From Arachnopeziza araneosa (lineage: Eukaryota > Ascomycota > Leotiomycetes > Helotiales > Arachnopezizaceae): a stretch of DNA of 64,000 bases. Of the stretch, positions 1 to 10,716 are shown piece after piece; positions within the stretch are counted from its first letter, which is position 1, and the number at the start of each line of letters is the position of its first letter. The stretch lies in contig QYAI01000032.1 in assembly GCA_003988855.1 (NCBI GenBank), positions 236,640-300,639 on the forward strand, given 5' to 3'. A program made the position numbers and the translations under genes. The notes beneath the pieces were generated by a model. It had not been told where the DNA came from. It made no database searches and saw only the letters and a program-made list of their open reading frames with translations.

Positions 1-1034
1 ACTAAGCACAGCATAATCAAGAAGAACAGATACGAAAAAGCAAGAACTCGAATAACGCATTGTGCATATCTTGTCTAGCCCGCAAGATAGGTAATACCTG
101 TATGATTGTTGCGTTTCTGAAACATACAAAAGTATGTTTCGTTTAGGCTATAGAAAGAAAAGGTGGCAACTAGAACAGTTCATCTCAACTTTCTCTAACC
201 CTAAACGCATCCTGAAGAGTTGTGTGCAGCATGACAGTGGCTTGCATCATTTTTCTGGTGACACCGCCACCTCACTGCTTACTGTATTACACTTCTTCCA
301 GTAGTACTGGTCCTACCTTTGGTAGCAATGTTTTCTTTTGTCCAAAGTCCAGTCGTATTTGACAATACATCAACTAACTGCTAACCCCTTTTCTCCGTGT
401 GAGCACAGTCAGCAACGTGGGAGGGTGATTGCTATCGATTGATGATAATGCATGCGCATATACACTAAGAGAGATTGGGCTACGATAAGGGATGCGGCCG
501 CAATCAACCTCAACCCTTCCTTGACTTTGGGATCTAAGAATATCACATCATTCTCTCTCTTTTCGCATAATAAACGGTCAAGAACCATCATTGAGAGTGC
601 GATATATTTCTTCAATCCCCTGCGTCTTACCATAATTTCCGTTAAACAACTATCTCGTACACCCTGCCCACGTGCGCGTCGTACATGATGATCTTGGTGC
701 TGGGATAGGACACACGACTCCCCAGCCCCAGATCAAAGGCTCCCTTTCTTCAAAACAAGGAGGCTGGATCCTCTTTGTCTTCGAATCAAGAAACGCAACT
801 TACTCGAAGAAGTTTCTTGGTTTACCTCTTCAAGCTTTAAAGCTCGACTCAGCAACGCAATCCCTCAGCGTGTCACGCAGCCTATCCCGTCTCCACCCGT
901 TCTACAAGTCACGCTCTCTCAGGTATCGCAAGTGTGCCCAACATCACCTCATTTGTCCTTCGTCCTCCAAATCAACCTTACGAGCTCTCTTTTCTTTACG
1001 CCATATCCTGTCATAGACAGAATAAAGAACAACA
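1..1034. other. Intergenic, 5' flank of first gene
   Basis: No convincing gene is seen. Several short overlapping open frames occur, but they lack family resemblance and splice structure. The last 200 bases are pyrimidine-rich, as is common just upstream of fungal start codons. Confidence 0.5.
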
Positions 1035-2726
1035 ATGGCATTTCGCCAACCTACCTACCATGTTCCTCATCGAACCTCCTTCCCTGCGCCGGACGTCACA
1101 CAAGAAGCCAGCCTACCTGCAGCTTTACAAACACAACAGCCTCTAGCAGAATCACAAGAATGGATCCTCTTCTCTCCCTCTGCGGCCTCTACCACCGATC
1201 GAACCTATACCACGTCCACATCCCGAACGCGTACTGCTGGGCGCTCTCGCATATCTGATTTCGGGAGTATAAATTCTGCCGTGCGAAGCTATGGCTATTC
1301 TGAAGATGCTGTTGAAGAGGAGGAAGAGGATGATATTGAAGGAGAAGATGGAGAGCTGGACAGCCTGGATTCCCATCTTCACGAATTCAATAGAGCAGAG
1401 CCAAGTATATATCATTCGAGGACGGTATTACCTACTCATGATGGTCTGGGTAGTTTCAGGTTAGATCAGACGGCTATGGGAGAGGAAGTACAAGAGCATT
1501 TATTTGCTTTTGAGAGGTTCAATCCAAGAAGAGTAAAGAGGAGACGAGAAAGCGTCGAACTTGACGGACTATTGGGAGGCGAGATCGATAGCGAAAGAGC
1601 ACAAGAAGCGGAAAGAGTGAGACGGATTGAGAAATGGAGGATGGAACAAAGTAGAATGCTGGCAGATGAGATTCAACGTGAAACCAGGCGGCGGAAGCAG
1701 TCCATGTCGAGCGAGCGCCACACTTTCAAGGAAGACCGAGAACAGGAGGATGTCGCTACATTAAGCAATGTAGAAATGGAACACGATATTATACCAGATG
1801 CTGAAAACGAAAGTTTCTGGAACCGGATTACGAGCAGAGTGATACGAGATTTGATTGGCATTGATGATGACCTACTCTCCATCATCTTTGGGGAATCTCT
1901 TCCAGACCATCTGTCCACCACTCCAACTATACCGGATACTCTCATCTCGATCCGTCAATACGACCGATCATGGGAGAACAAACTTCTCGAGCGAATAGCA
2001 CGTGAACTAGGCATACTCGTCAATCAAATCAGCATCTCTGAGCACTCTGACGCTTTTTCGACCTACCTTCGAACGCAAAACATTCCTATTCCATATGCTG
2101 GCCTGCCAGTTATTCCAGAGACTGCACCTCGCGCTGTAGAGCGATTCCCCGAATTATCTTTTAATTCTAATCAACCAGATCCAGAGTTCGTCCCAACTCT
2201 TCAGATGCATACTGAGGTTGAACCAATGCTGATCCCGGCCGCCTCTACATCACTCGCGGCGATGGATACAGATGCTACACCTCGCGGCAATATGTCACTA
2301 ACAAGAGACGAGTGGGAGAGAGATTTGGACATCAAAATGGTTTTTCGTTTCCTTCGCGACCGTGTCTCGGCAAAGTTTTCTTCTTCTCCGGCTTCATCAT
2401 CTCCAACGCGCCTCAGCACAGCAGGTACTTCGCATCTCGCAACCGCTAGTACAGCGGATACAGCTGCTCGTGCAGCCAGAGTCCGGCAACATCATCCGTT
2501 AGTTAACAGTAGGCAGAATGCGGGCGTGAGACAGAAAACTTGGAAGGTATCTGTACCAAGCGTTGGGATAGTACGAAGGGGTAGCAGTAGCTGTGCGAGC
2601 GAGAGAATAGCTGGCCTAGGGAAGAGAAGTGGAAGTAGCAGGCATTATTGGGATTTTGGTGGGAGCGTGGGGAGCGCAAATGGCAGTGTTGTCGCTGGTA
2701 CAATGGGGAGTTGGGGAGAGGTTTAA
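1035..2726 (+). CDS. Hypothetical charged, largely disordered protein
   Basis: Single-exon frame of 563 residues, starting at an ATG in the good context AACAATGGC. I do not recognise a catalytic domain. Visible parts: a Ser/Thr-rich N-terminus with the short hydrophobic stretch EWILFSP (about residues 42-48), an acidic run at about 91-110, a basic cluster RRVKRRR at about 165-171, and a highly charged probable helix or coiled coil at about 185-225. A more ordered helical segment follows (about 270-290), then a long Ser/Ala/Gly-rich tail. The composition suggests a nuclear or scaffold protein, but this is inference. The long uninterrupted frame and fungal codon pattern make it a likely real gene. 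Its 3' neighbour is the CE4 gene on the same strand, about 870 bases away. Confidence 0.75.
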   Translation: MAFRQPTYHVPHRTSFPAPDVTQEASLPAALQTQQPLAESQEWILFSPSAASTTDRTYTTSTSRTRTAGRSRISDFGSINSAVRSYGYSEDAVEEEEEDDIEGEDGELDSLDSHLHEFNRAEPSIYHSRTVLPTHDGLGSFRLDQTAMGEEVQEHLFAFERFNPRRVKRRRESVELDGLLGGEIDSERAQEAERVRRIEKWRMEQSRMLADEIQRETRRRKQSMSSERHTFKEDREQEDVATLSNVEMEHDIIPDAENESFWNRITSRVIRDLIGIDDDLLSIIFGESLPDHLSTTPTIPDTLISIRQYDRSWENKLLERIARELGILVNQISISEHSDAFSTYLRTQNIPIPYAGLPVIPETAPRAVERFPELSFNSNQPDPEFVPTLQMHTEVEPMLIPAASTSLAAMDTDATPRGNMSLTRDEWERDLDIKMVFRFLRDRVSAKFSSSPASSSPTRLSTAGTSHLATASTADTAARAARVRQHHPLVNSRQNAGVRQKTWKVSVPSVGIVRRGSSSCASERIAGLGKRSGSSRHYWDFGGSVGSANGSVVAGTMGSWGEV

Positions 2727-3594
2727 GTAGATTCACCTGGATGAAAGTTTCTAATGATTAGATGGTGTACGATTCATGAAGAGTGATAGTTTGATTTGTT
2801 TATGAGCGAAGCATACGAGATTTTGATTATTGGCATCGGTTCGAATAGGATATACGGTTCATATAAATAAGAGATCTCAATCTGAAGTAACCTTCGAATA
2901 AAGACTTTCCGAATCATTGTGGGAACATGAAATGCTCCAGCTTGATTGCCAGACAGACATAATGCCCCGTGCGTTAGCGCCCTAAGTTATTTTAAGCCCT
3001 CAAATCCGCGTCAATGCGACCCAATTCCTTTTGTCAAAACTCACTCGTTCTGGACGAGACTAGAAGAAAAGGCTCTGACCCAAACGACCACCAAACAACC
3101 TATACTATGACACGTATTAAATGTGTGGCCGTCAATCTGTGCATGCGTTCTGCATATATTGCCTGGTAAGTCAGCTGAACCCCTACTCAAAACCTCCATC
3201 CCCGGCTGTTCTACTTCCCATGAGCTGATCTTCCAGCAGATCTGGGGATACGAGATGCCAAGCAAGGCCTGACCTGGATGATGGACTGTGGCTTGCAGGC
3301 ACGACCGTATTCAAAAGGTCTCAGGCCGGTCTTGATTTTCTTTTGGCTCACCAAGTACAGTACACATACACAAAACCATGTCCAGCGTACGATCTTGTGC
3401 GATGCAGAGACATGCAGGCCGGCCCTGGCAATTTGGGCGGAGAAGGATGTGTTGTCTATATTATTACTACTATAGTTTAAAAGTTGTGTCTCTCCTGCTT
3501 TTTTCTTTAACCAGCAAAGCTGCTGCTTCTCTGTACGACACGTTTGTTCGTAGTCGACGTCCTTTCGTTTTCATCAGGCTTGCACAATTGCATC
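2727..3594. other. Intergenic between hypothetical and CE4 genes
   Basis: No gene recognised. It probably holds the 3' UTR of the upstream gene and the promoter of the deacetylase; small open frames on both strands look random. Confidence 0.5.
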
Positions 3595-6152
3595 ATGCGA
3601 ATAGTTCTCGCATCTCTCTCTGCCCTGGTGTGGGCCGAAGTCGCCCAAGCAGCATGTTCAGCTACCGCTCTGGTAATTGACAATTATGCCAAGTACTCAA
3701 CTAATACCAATTCCCTAGGCCAATATACTAGTGGTAAGTCCTATATGGATGATAAACTACCAAGCTAATCAGAACAGATGATGGAACTTGCACCAATCTC
3801 GTGGCCAATGTTGCGGACAAAAAGATTACCTTTACCAGTACGGCCGCCAGCTATTTCTACACCACCTTTGCTTGCGAGCAAGCTACGACGGGCGGGTATG
3901 ATAGCCTTCAATTCCCGATAAAGGGTCCTGCAGGAGCATCGTTCACAATCGAGCTGCAGACCTCGACTTCATGCTCCACAACGACGTACACAAGTTATTA
4001 CTTGACAATAACGGGAATGACCGGAGTGACTCAAACGGTCACAGTCCCGTTGAGTGCATTTCCAGGAGCAAATTTGAAGGCTATCAATGCTATCGTTTGG
4101 GAATCCTTTTCTATAAATGGTGCTTGGGAACTTGGACAGACTGCATTGGTTTGTACCAGTGCTCAAAATACCGTGAAAAGCTCGACATTAGTTACTAGCA
4201 CCAAGTCTATAACGGCTGCTGCTTCAAGCAGCAAGATCTCGACCGGCAGCTCAAAGTCTTCCGTGGTACTGTCTTCGTCAATTAAATCGTCCACTTCAAG
4301 TATATTGTCCAGCACCAGCAGCTCCAAATCATCCGCTGCGCTGTCTTCATCTACTAGACTGTCAACGTCATCGATCAAATCGTCTAGCAGCATAAAGGTT
4401 CAGGTTATTTCGACGACTACTACCTCCAATGGACCTGTTGGTACTTGCACAAGCTATCTCGTTGATGACTTTGCTTCTCAATCTCGTCTCACTTTCTTGT
4501 TCTACAACGCCCTGTTACAACCCTCTTCCGATGATGGCACCATGAAAGCTGTGACTGGTCAGGCAGACGTCAGCACCAGCGTCATTGTGGCTAATAATCA
4601 TGTCACTTTAACGCCCGCCAATACCAACTCTTATTGGTACACTATGTTTGGCTGCTTAAAAGCCACAAACATCTGGAGTGGAGTCGGTATGACCATTACA
4701 GCGCCTGCTGGAACCAAAATTGGAATAGAACTACAAACAGAAAAAGATTGTGGCACCAATAACCCAACTTTAATAGACGTTTCTTCTACTGATCTTGGTT
4801 GGACATTTGATGGAACTGAAAAGTACTACACAATTCCATTCTCCAAGTTTCCAGGTCTTGATACCGATCACTTAATCGCCCTTCTCTTCTCTGGACTTAG
4901 CAAAGCCATTACGCTAGGTCCCATTGCTCTGTACTGCGGCACGGGCTCTGCATATCCAATTCCAACAACAGTTCAAGTTGTAGAGCCGAGTTCAACAGTC
5001 CCAGCAACTACTGGCCCATCTGCATTCGTGATTGACACCTTCACCAGTGCTGATACGAATAATCTTGGCTTTTATCATGGAGGAGATGATACGACAACCT
5101 ACAAGATCGCGGCTGGAAAACTGACAATCACCATGAAAGGAAATTCAGATCTTTCTTGGTACTCACAAGTCAGTAATGGCTGCGCTGACTTCACTCCGAA
5201 CGATAACAGCTATCTACATATTGCTTTCACCGGCTCAAATGCTTTCTCAATTGCATTACAACAACACAACCCGACTTGTAACCCAAATCTTAATCCATTC
5301 CCATTCACGTGGGACTCGGTTGAAGCATCACGGTACTCCAACACGGCGAAAACTGACATTTACGTCCCGATTTCACATTTCAACATTAACCGGACTCTCA
5401 CGGTTGGATTTGCACTAAAAGGCTTTTACACTACAGACACTACTATCTTCTCTAAAATTGAGATTGTACAAACCGTACCTGCAGGATTTCTGGTCCCTTC
5501 CAAGCTTCCAACAGCTCCTCTAATCTTTGCATGTACGCGACCAAATAGTTTCGCCTTTGCTATTGACGATGGAGACCCACAATACGCCCAACAGGTAGTT
5601 TCCGCTGTGGCAGCCGCAAATATCAAAATCACCTTTTTCACAGTTGGAGCTGCCCTCCTTGACACCTCCACCAACCTTACAAATGTCTACAAGGGTATGC
5701 TGGCTGCTGGTCATCAAGTCGCCTACCATTCTTTCACGCATCCTCCCATGGAAGGTCTCCCATCCCTTGCTGCTATTGATTGGGAACTCAACAATGACAT
5801 ACAAGCTGTTAAGCAGACCCTCGGCATCACTTCAACTTATTTCCGACCTCCTTTCGGCACCGAAGGCTCCCGCGTTCGTCAACGTGTAGCTGCTTTGATC
5901 CCAGGTAGTAAATTTGTAGAATGGAGTGTAGATGTACAAGACTGGTTATGGGCGCTTACCGATACGCCGCAAAATCAATTAACAAATTTCCAGAGCGATG
6001 TTAATAGTGGAGGAAACCTGGTAGTTTGCCATTATTTGTATAATACTACTGTGAGTTATATACCACAGTTTATTGAGATTGCGAAGAAGACGGGGAAGCA
6101 GATCATGCGAGTAGATCAATGCCTAGAAGATCCTAATGCTCCGCCACTTTAA
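3595..6152 (+). CDS. Secreted polysaccharide deacetylase (CE4/NodB) with three N-terminal modules
   Basis: Two exons (3595-3733 and 3778-6152; intron 3734-3777, GTAAGT...CAG) give 837 residues. The N-terminus is a signal peptide (MRIVLASLSALVWAEVAQA), so the protein is probably secreted or wall-bound. The C-terminal ~200 residues carry the NodB motifs: IDDGD at about 640 (motif 1, usually TFDDG), HSFTH at about 697 (metal-binding HxxxH), RPPFG, DVQDW and VVCHY. This predicts metal-dependent N-deacetylation of chitin or a related polymer. Upstream lie three related beta-rich modules (about 20-180, 270-400 and 415-605). Modules 1 and 2 share the patterns IELQT, FPG and LG-x-x-AL-x-C, and all three begin with an (I/V)D-x-(F/Y) motif. 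A Ser/Thr-rich linker separates modules 1 and 2 (about 184-264). The modules may bind carbohydrate; that is inference. All catalytic motifs look intact. Confidence 0.88.
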
Positions 6153-6658
6153 TCACGGCTAGGGTTGAGGAGTCAGTTGAAAAAGATGTCCAATCTCAAG
6201 ATCCTCTCAAAATGACAGTGTTCAATCGAAGCGGGCAAGATTCGTCTCCGCCGAACGAAAAAAAATCAGAACCGCAAAATGTTAATACTCGTCCTAAGCA
6301 CTTGAGACTTAACATGCAGAGCTCCTAGATACCTATCTTTTATTGTCGGGGTTTTTATGGACTTTAGTAAGGTAAAGCTTATGGTATTTGAGCTTAGACT
6401 TTACGATTTCCTGACGCTTTGGCGAAGACGAATTCTGATTGCCTTGATACGAGTTCTTATGTTGTACCAACACACCTACCAAATCAGAGGAGACTCAAGT
6501 TGCAGGGATTTATCCAACACAACCCCACCACCACCTCATTCACACGACACACCCCGCAACATCGATATGCAGACTTGAGAAGCAGAAGGATAAACCACCT
6601 CACAGACTTCACCACCATTCTCCTGGTAATCATTCAAGTCCTCCAGTGAGCGGTAGGA
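6153..6658. other. Intergenic holding repeat copy A
   Basis: Between the CE4 and NLR genes. It contains the dispersed repeat at 6318-6449; the remainder shows no gene. Confidence 0.5.
6318..6449 (+). repeat. Dispersed ~132-base repeat, copy A
   Basis: Aligns by eye over its full length with 13874-14006 on the same strand. Both begin with AGAGCTC and share TATCTTTTA. A 38-base core ending in GGCGAAGACGAATT differs at one position only. About four bases in five match overall. It lies 166 bases past the CE4 stop codon. No coding capacity or clear terminal inverted repeat is evident, so it could be a MITE-like or other degraded mobile-element fragment. Confidence 0.75.
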
Positions 6659-9600
6659 ATGGCCACAGCGACGGGCTTCGCAGCCACTGGCCACCTTCAG
6701 GTACTTCGGAGTCCAGCTGACCATGGCGTCGAGTAAGAGAAATCTACCTCCAGGTTCCATTCCATCCTTCCACTTACTCTCAATGCTAGCATCGTCCTCG
6801 TTCCCGGTACGGGAACTATCTCACCAGAGAAGTGGCCGTTTGCTAATCAAGAATGGCTCGCCACCCTACCGAGCTCTGGTGCTAGTGCACGCATCCTCGC
6901 ATATGAATATACTTCGCCATTTACGAGCACCAAACCTTCCTGGGAATCAATTTTGATGCTGGGGTACGACCTGCTTCAGCATTTAAGTGACGTACGGTTA
7001 CAGCCAGACTCATCCTCAGTACGCTAAGTCGGCCAGATTCGGTCGCTTTGATTCGTCCATATACTTACTCATACCCTTTCAGATCACCAACAAGCCAATT
7101 CTAATCGTCTGTCATAGTTTAGGTGGCATGATTATTAAACAAGCTTTGTGTGTCGCTAACAAACAGTTTCCCCGGTATGGATCAATTGTCAATGCTATTG
7201 CCGGCGTCATCTTCCTAAGCACTCCGCATCGATATGGGGATAAGATCACGAGCTTCAATCACTTCCGCGACGTCTTGGAAGCAACAATCGGGAAGAGCTT
7301 GAAGTTCTCAAACGCCAATATCGAGCAAGAAGGTGCCATTTTGCTTGACCTCGCAGATAGATTCGAAGGAATCTCGTTCCGGACCCCCATACTCTCGGTC
7401 TATGAACTGAAAGAGACGAAAAACTCAACACAACTACGTCCGAAATACCAACAAGTCAGTCAAATGCCGTGGTTGAGCTGACGCTAACTTGGAATCTAGT
7501 TGGTCGATCGTGAAGCATGCTCAACTCATGCCCCAATGGAAACGGTCATTGGCCTCAATCTCAATCATTACGACACATGTATTTTTACCAAGAGTCTTGG
7601 CGGTGAAGGCTTACATGAGTTCAAAACATTCACTTTTGAAACCTTACATGACGCTGCACATCTTGTCGCACTTCGACTCGAGGATGGTAGGTCATAAACA
7701 TATCGGGGAGTTAGAGACTACCGTTAATATTCTCAGAGGAATATCAATACGCAACGATGAGTGCTTACTCGCCTACCATGAGTGAGATACCACTCGACGG
7801 TAAGTTTAAGGTTGTCTTTCGCCGAATCACTGTACTGACGTTGATAAGTTAATCAATTGGAACTCACTGAATGGCCATCAAACAACGCAACACAATGGCC
7901 ATCGAACAAAGCAACAGAAGGGACATCTCTTTCGGGATTTGAATTAGTATATCCCACAGTTTCAACCCCTGAAATTCGAAAACCCCTTCACTTACCATGC
8001 TTCCTTCTCAACACACATTCGGCAAATACTGATTTCTGCGGCCGCGAAGATATCTTGGAGCGTCTTGCGGTCGAGCTCTTACCTTCGAAAAATATTATAA
8101 CAGCATCGGGGACCGGTCTAAGACAATTTGCAATTTGCGGATTTGGGGGGATTGGAAAGACAGAAATAGCTCGGGAGTTCTCCCGGCGTCACAAAGCCTC
8201 ATTCGATGCAGTATTTTGGGTTGTGGCGGATGAGATTGCGAAACTTGACCATAATTATCAGCAAATTTCGTTGGCTTTAGGGCTCGAAGACGCATCAGAG
8301 TGCAAAAGTCAGGTTGTTAGTAGAGAGATTGTGAAAGGCTGGCTCTCAAATCCTCGAAAGGATCTATCAGGCTCGGATGACTTTATTCAACCCGGTCAAG
8401 CAACTTGGTTGCTTATATTCGACAATGCAGATGACCCAATGATCCTAGCTGACTATTGGCCCCAGGGTACTGGATCAATTCTGGTCACCAGCCGCGACCC
8501 GTTAGCTAAGAGCGTGTTCACGAGAAGGCCTTCAGGCCTAGATCTCGGTCCGCTTACAGAAAAAGATAGCTTATCCCTATTTAACCATCTTACCACCAAT
8601 GTCAATGAGCCAGAAGACAATACAGCACGACAAATATCTGATGCGCTTGGTGGAGTTCCTCTGGCTATCTCCCAGATGGCAGGTATCATCCGTCGGCAGG
8701 ATCTTACCTTGTCCGAATTCTACGAGCTATACACTGATCATGAAGAACATGCTAGTCTTTATGAGACAAAATTTGACACCAATTTGGTTACATATCGTCA
8801 CTCTCTTTCCACTGTTTGGGCATTTGAGAAACTGAAACCTCAAGCTCGACAATTGTTAGAATTGATCTCATTTCTTGATCCAGATGTCATTGGAGAAGAC
8901 CTTTTAATGGAAGCATCAGTGGAACTATTTTCTGATGGTGCGCAATTCAAGAAAGGTAACTACATTGAGGCTCGAGGTGATCTCTTACAATCATCTTTGG
9001 TCCATAGAGATAAGCAGAAGCAACAGATATCTGTCCATCGTATTGTACAAGATGCAATCTTGGCAACAATGGATGCTACGAAGAAGCGATTTATGTTTGA
9101 CCAAATCGTACGAGTCCTTTGGGCAGGCTGGCCGTCAGCTATGCCCAAACCATCAAAGAAACCCGTTTTACCTCAGCCAAAATCAGCTGGTGGTAGGTTA
9201 CATGTTGGAAGGTGGCCGGTTTGTGCCGCCATTTACCCCCATGTTTTGAAGATACACTTGCTCTGGCCAACCATTTCGGATCCCTCCGAAGCCACCAGTT
9301 TGCATTTTGCAAAGTTGCTGATTGAGGCTGCATGGTACGTATACGATATCATCCCTTTTACTTGTGATCCATCCTAATAATACTAGGTATCAAAAAGAAC
9401 GTGGCCGAACAAAAGAATTTGATGGCTTCTTCGAGACTGCTCGCAATATATGCGAGTCCTCAACACACCCAGATCGAGATTCAGTGCTCGCAGATATCTA
9501 TTTTTGCTTGGGAGCTATTGCCATGGATGCAAGCGATTGGGACACAAGCCGTATCTTCAAGGAACTTTCTCTCGATCTGGTTGAAAAAATCTGCAAAGAG

Positions 9601-10367
9601 TTGGGAATTGCCGATGAGAGGCTGTATCTCGCTTACGCAGAGCGAGGGATCTCACGCATCCAGGACAGAAGATACGAGGAAGGTGAAGCCGATCTGAAGG
9701 AGGCACTGCGGATGCGCAAGGCTCTTGGCAACTACATCCCTCGATCGGGAGAGGCAAACTTGAGCTGGTCGCTTCTTGCCCAGTGCAAGTTTGAAGAATG
9801 CAATACACTTCTTCTGGAAAGTTTGGCAGGCAGAGAGAAGGCTCTAGGTAAGGATGATAGGGAATCTGTGCGGACGGGACTAATTCTTTATGCACTTGGA
9901 AACCTCCGAGCTGCGCAAAACCAATGGGATGAGAGTTTTGAATACCACCAAAGAGCGTGGCGCCACATGCGCGCCACGGTGGGTGAAAGAGATTTCTATA
10001 CTGCAAATGTCACTCATAAAATTGCTGAGCACTTCATCCGTCTAGGCCGGAGCGAAGACGCCATGTAAGTACCACCGACTTCCATCGATACTCAAAACAA
10101 CAATGTCTCTGACTTTGCTCTCTTAGTGCCATGATTAATGCGGCGCTGGACATCTGGTCAGTTGATCCGAATGCACATAAGAATGAGATTGCTCGTACTA
10201 CGTTCCTCAAAGGTAAATTATTTGAGGCTACTGGCAAATCACAGAAAGCATCAATTGCGCTTAGAGTTGCTTGTCGCTTGAGGAAAGACATTACCAAACA
10301 GGAGCGAGATGCGAAGAGCTTGACGACAGAAGATTTTGACGAAATTGTTGCTTTCTGGGCGCATTGA
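6659..10367 (+). CDS. NLR-type receptor: alpha/beta hydrolase - NB-ARC - TPR
   Basis: Eight exons reconstructed from phase and family continuity: 6659-6732, 6790-6991, 7083-7454, 7500-7686, 7737-7799, 7849-9334, 9387-10064 and 10127-10367, giving 1100 residues with no internal stop. The N-terminal domain is a SesB/PGAP1-like serine hydrolase (VDIVLVPGTGT; nucleophile CHSLGG, Ser at about 104; STPHRYG). The centre is NB-ARC: P-loop GFGGIGKT at about 396, Walker B WLLIFDNADD, GSILVTSRD, GVPLAISQMAG and an MHD-like VHRIVQDA. After about residue 795 come TPR-type helices (for example CGAIAMDASDW-like and HQRAW repeats). In fungi this architecture serves non-self recognition, incompatibility or defence: the NOD domain switches on nucleotide and releases the hydrolase. 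The start at 6659 is chosen because intron 6733-6789 joins HGV to DIVLVPG as in relatives. Intron 6992-7082 has the less common donor GTACGG. The gene converges on the CorA-like gene. Confidence 0.87.
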
Positions 10368-10716
10368 TAGTCTCCCCTTTTGCTTCTATGCTAAGACGAG
10401 AAGGGTAAATTGATCTTGATATATTTGACCAGAAATCCCACCATATGCCTTTTTTATTTTGATACATGTAGCAAAATGTAAAATTGGAGGATCTTTCCTT
10501 AGGATTTTCCAGGTAGGACCGACTATGCTTGAAAATAGATTGAAAAGCACGCAGAAGCCTTTGAGACTAGATTTCTCCTTGAGCAAAGTACTACACAGAC
10601 GTTTTTTTTTTTTTTACTCGTACAGTAATGGTAGATGGTGTTACTAGGATACAACTTTGAAACATGAGGTTATACATTATGGTACAATACGGATGCCACA
10701 ATCATAGAAATTACCA
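10368..10716. other. Convergent intergenic spacer
   Basis: Shared 3' region between the NLR gene (+) and the CorA-like gene (-). It contains a run of 14 T (10602-10615). No gene seen. Confidence 0.5.

Noticed and set aside
672..1258. Overlapping plus-strand frames upstream of the first gene
   Set aside because: No Kozak-like start, splice continuity or family resemblance; random composition.
9557..10006. 149-codon minus-strand frame
   Set aside because: Antisense to the TPR exons of the NLR gene; no independent evidence.
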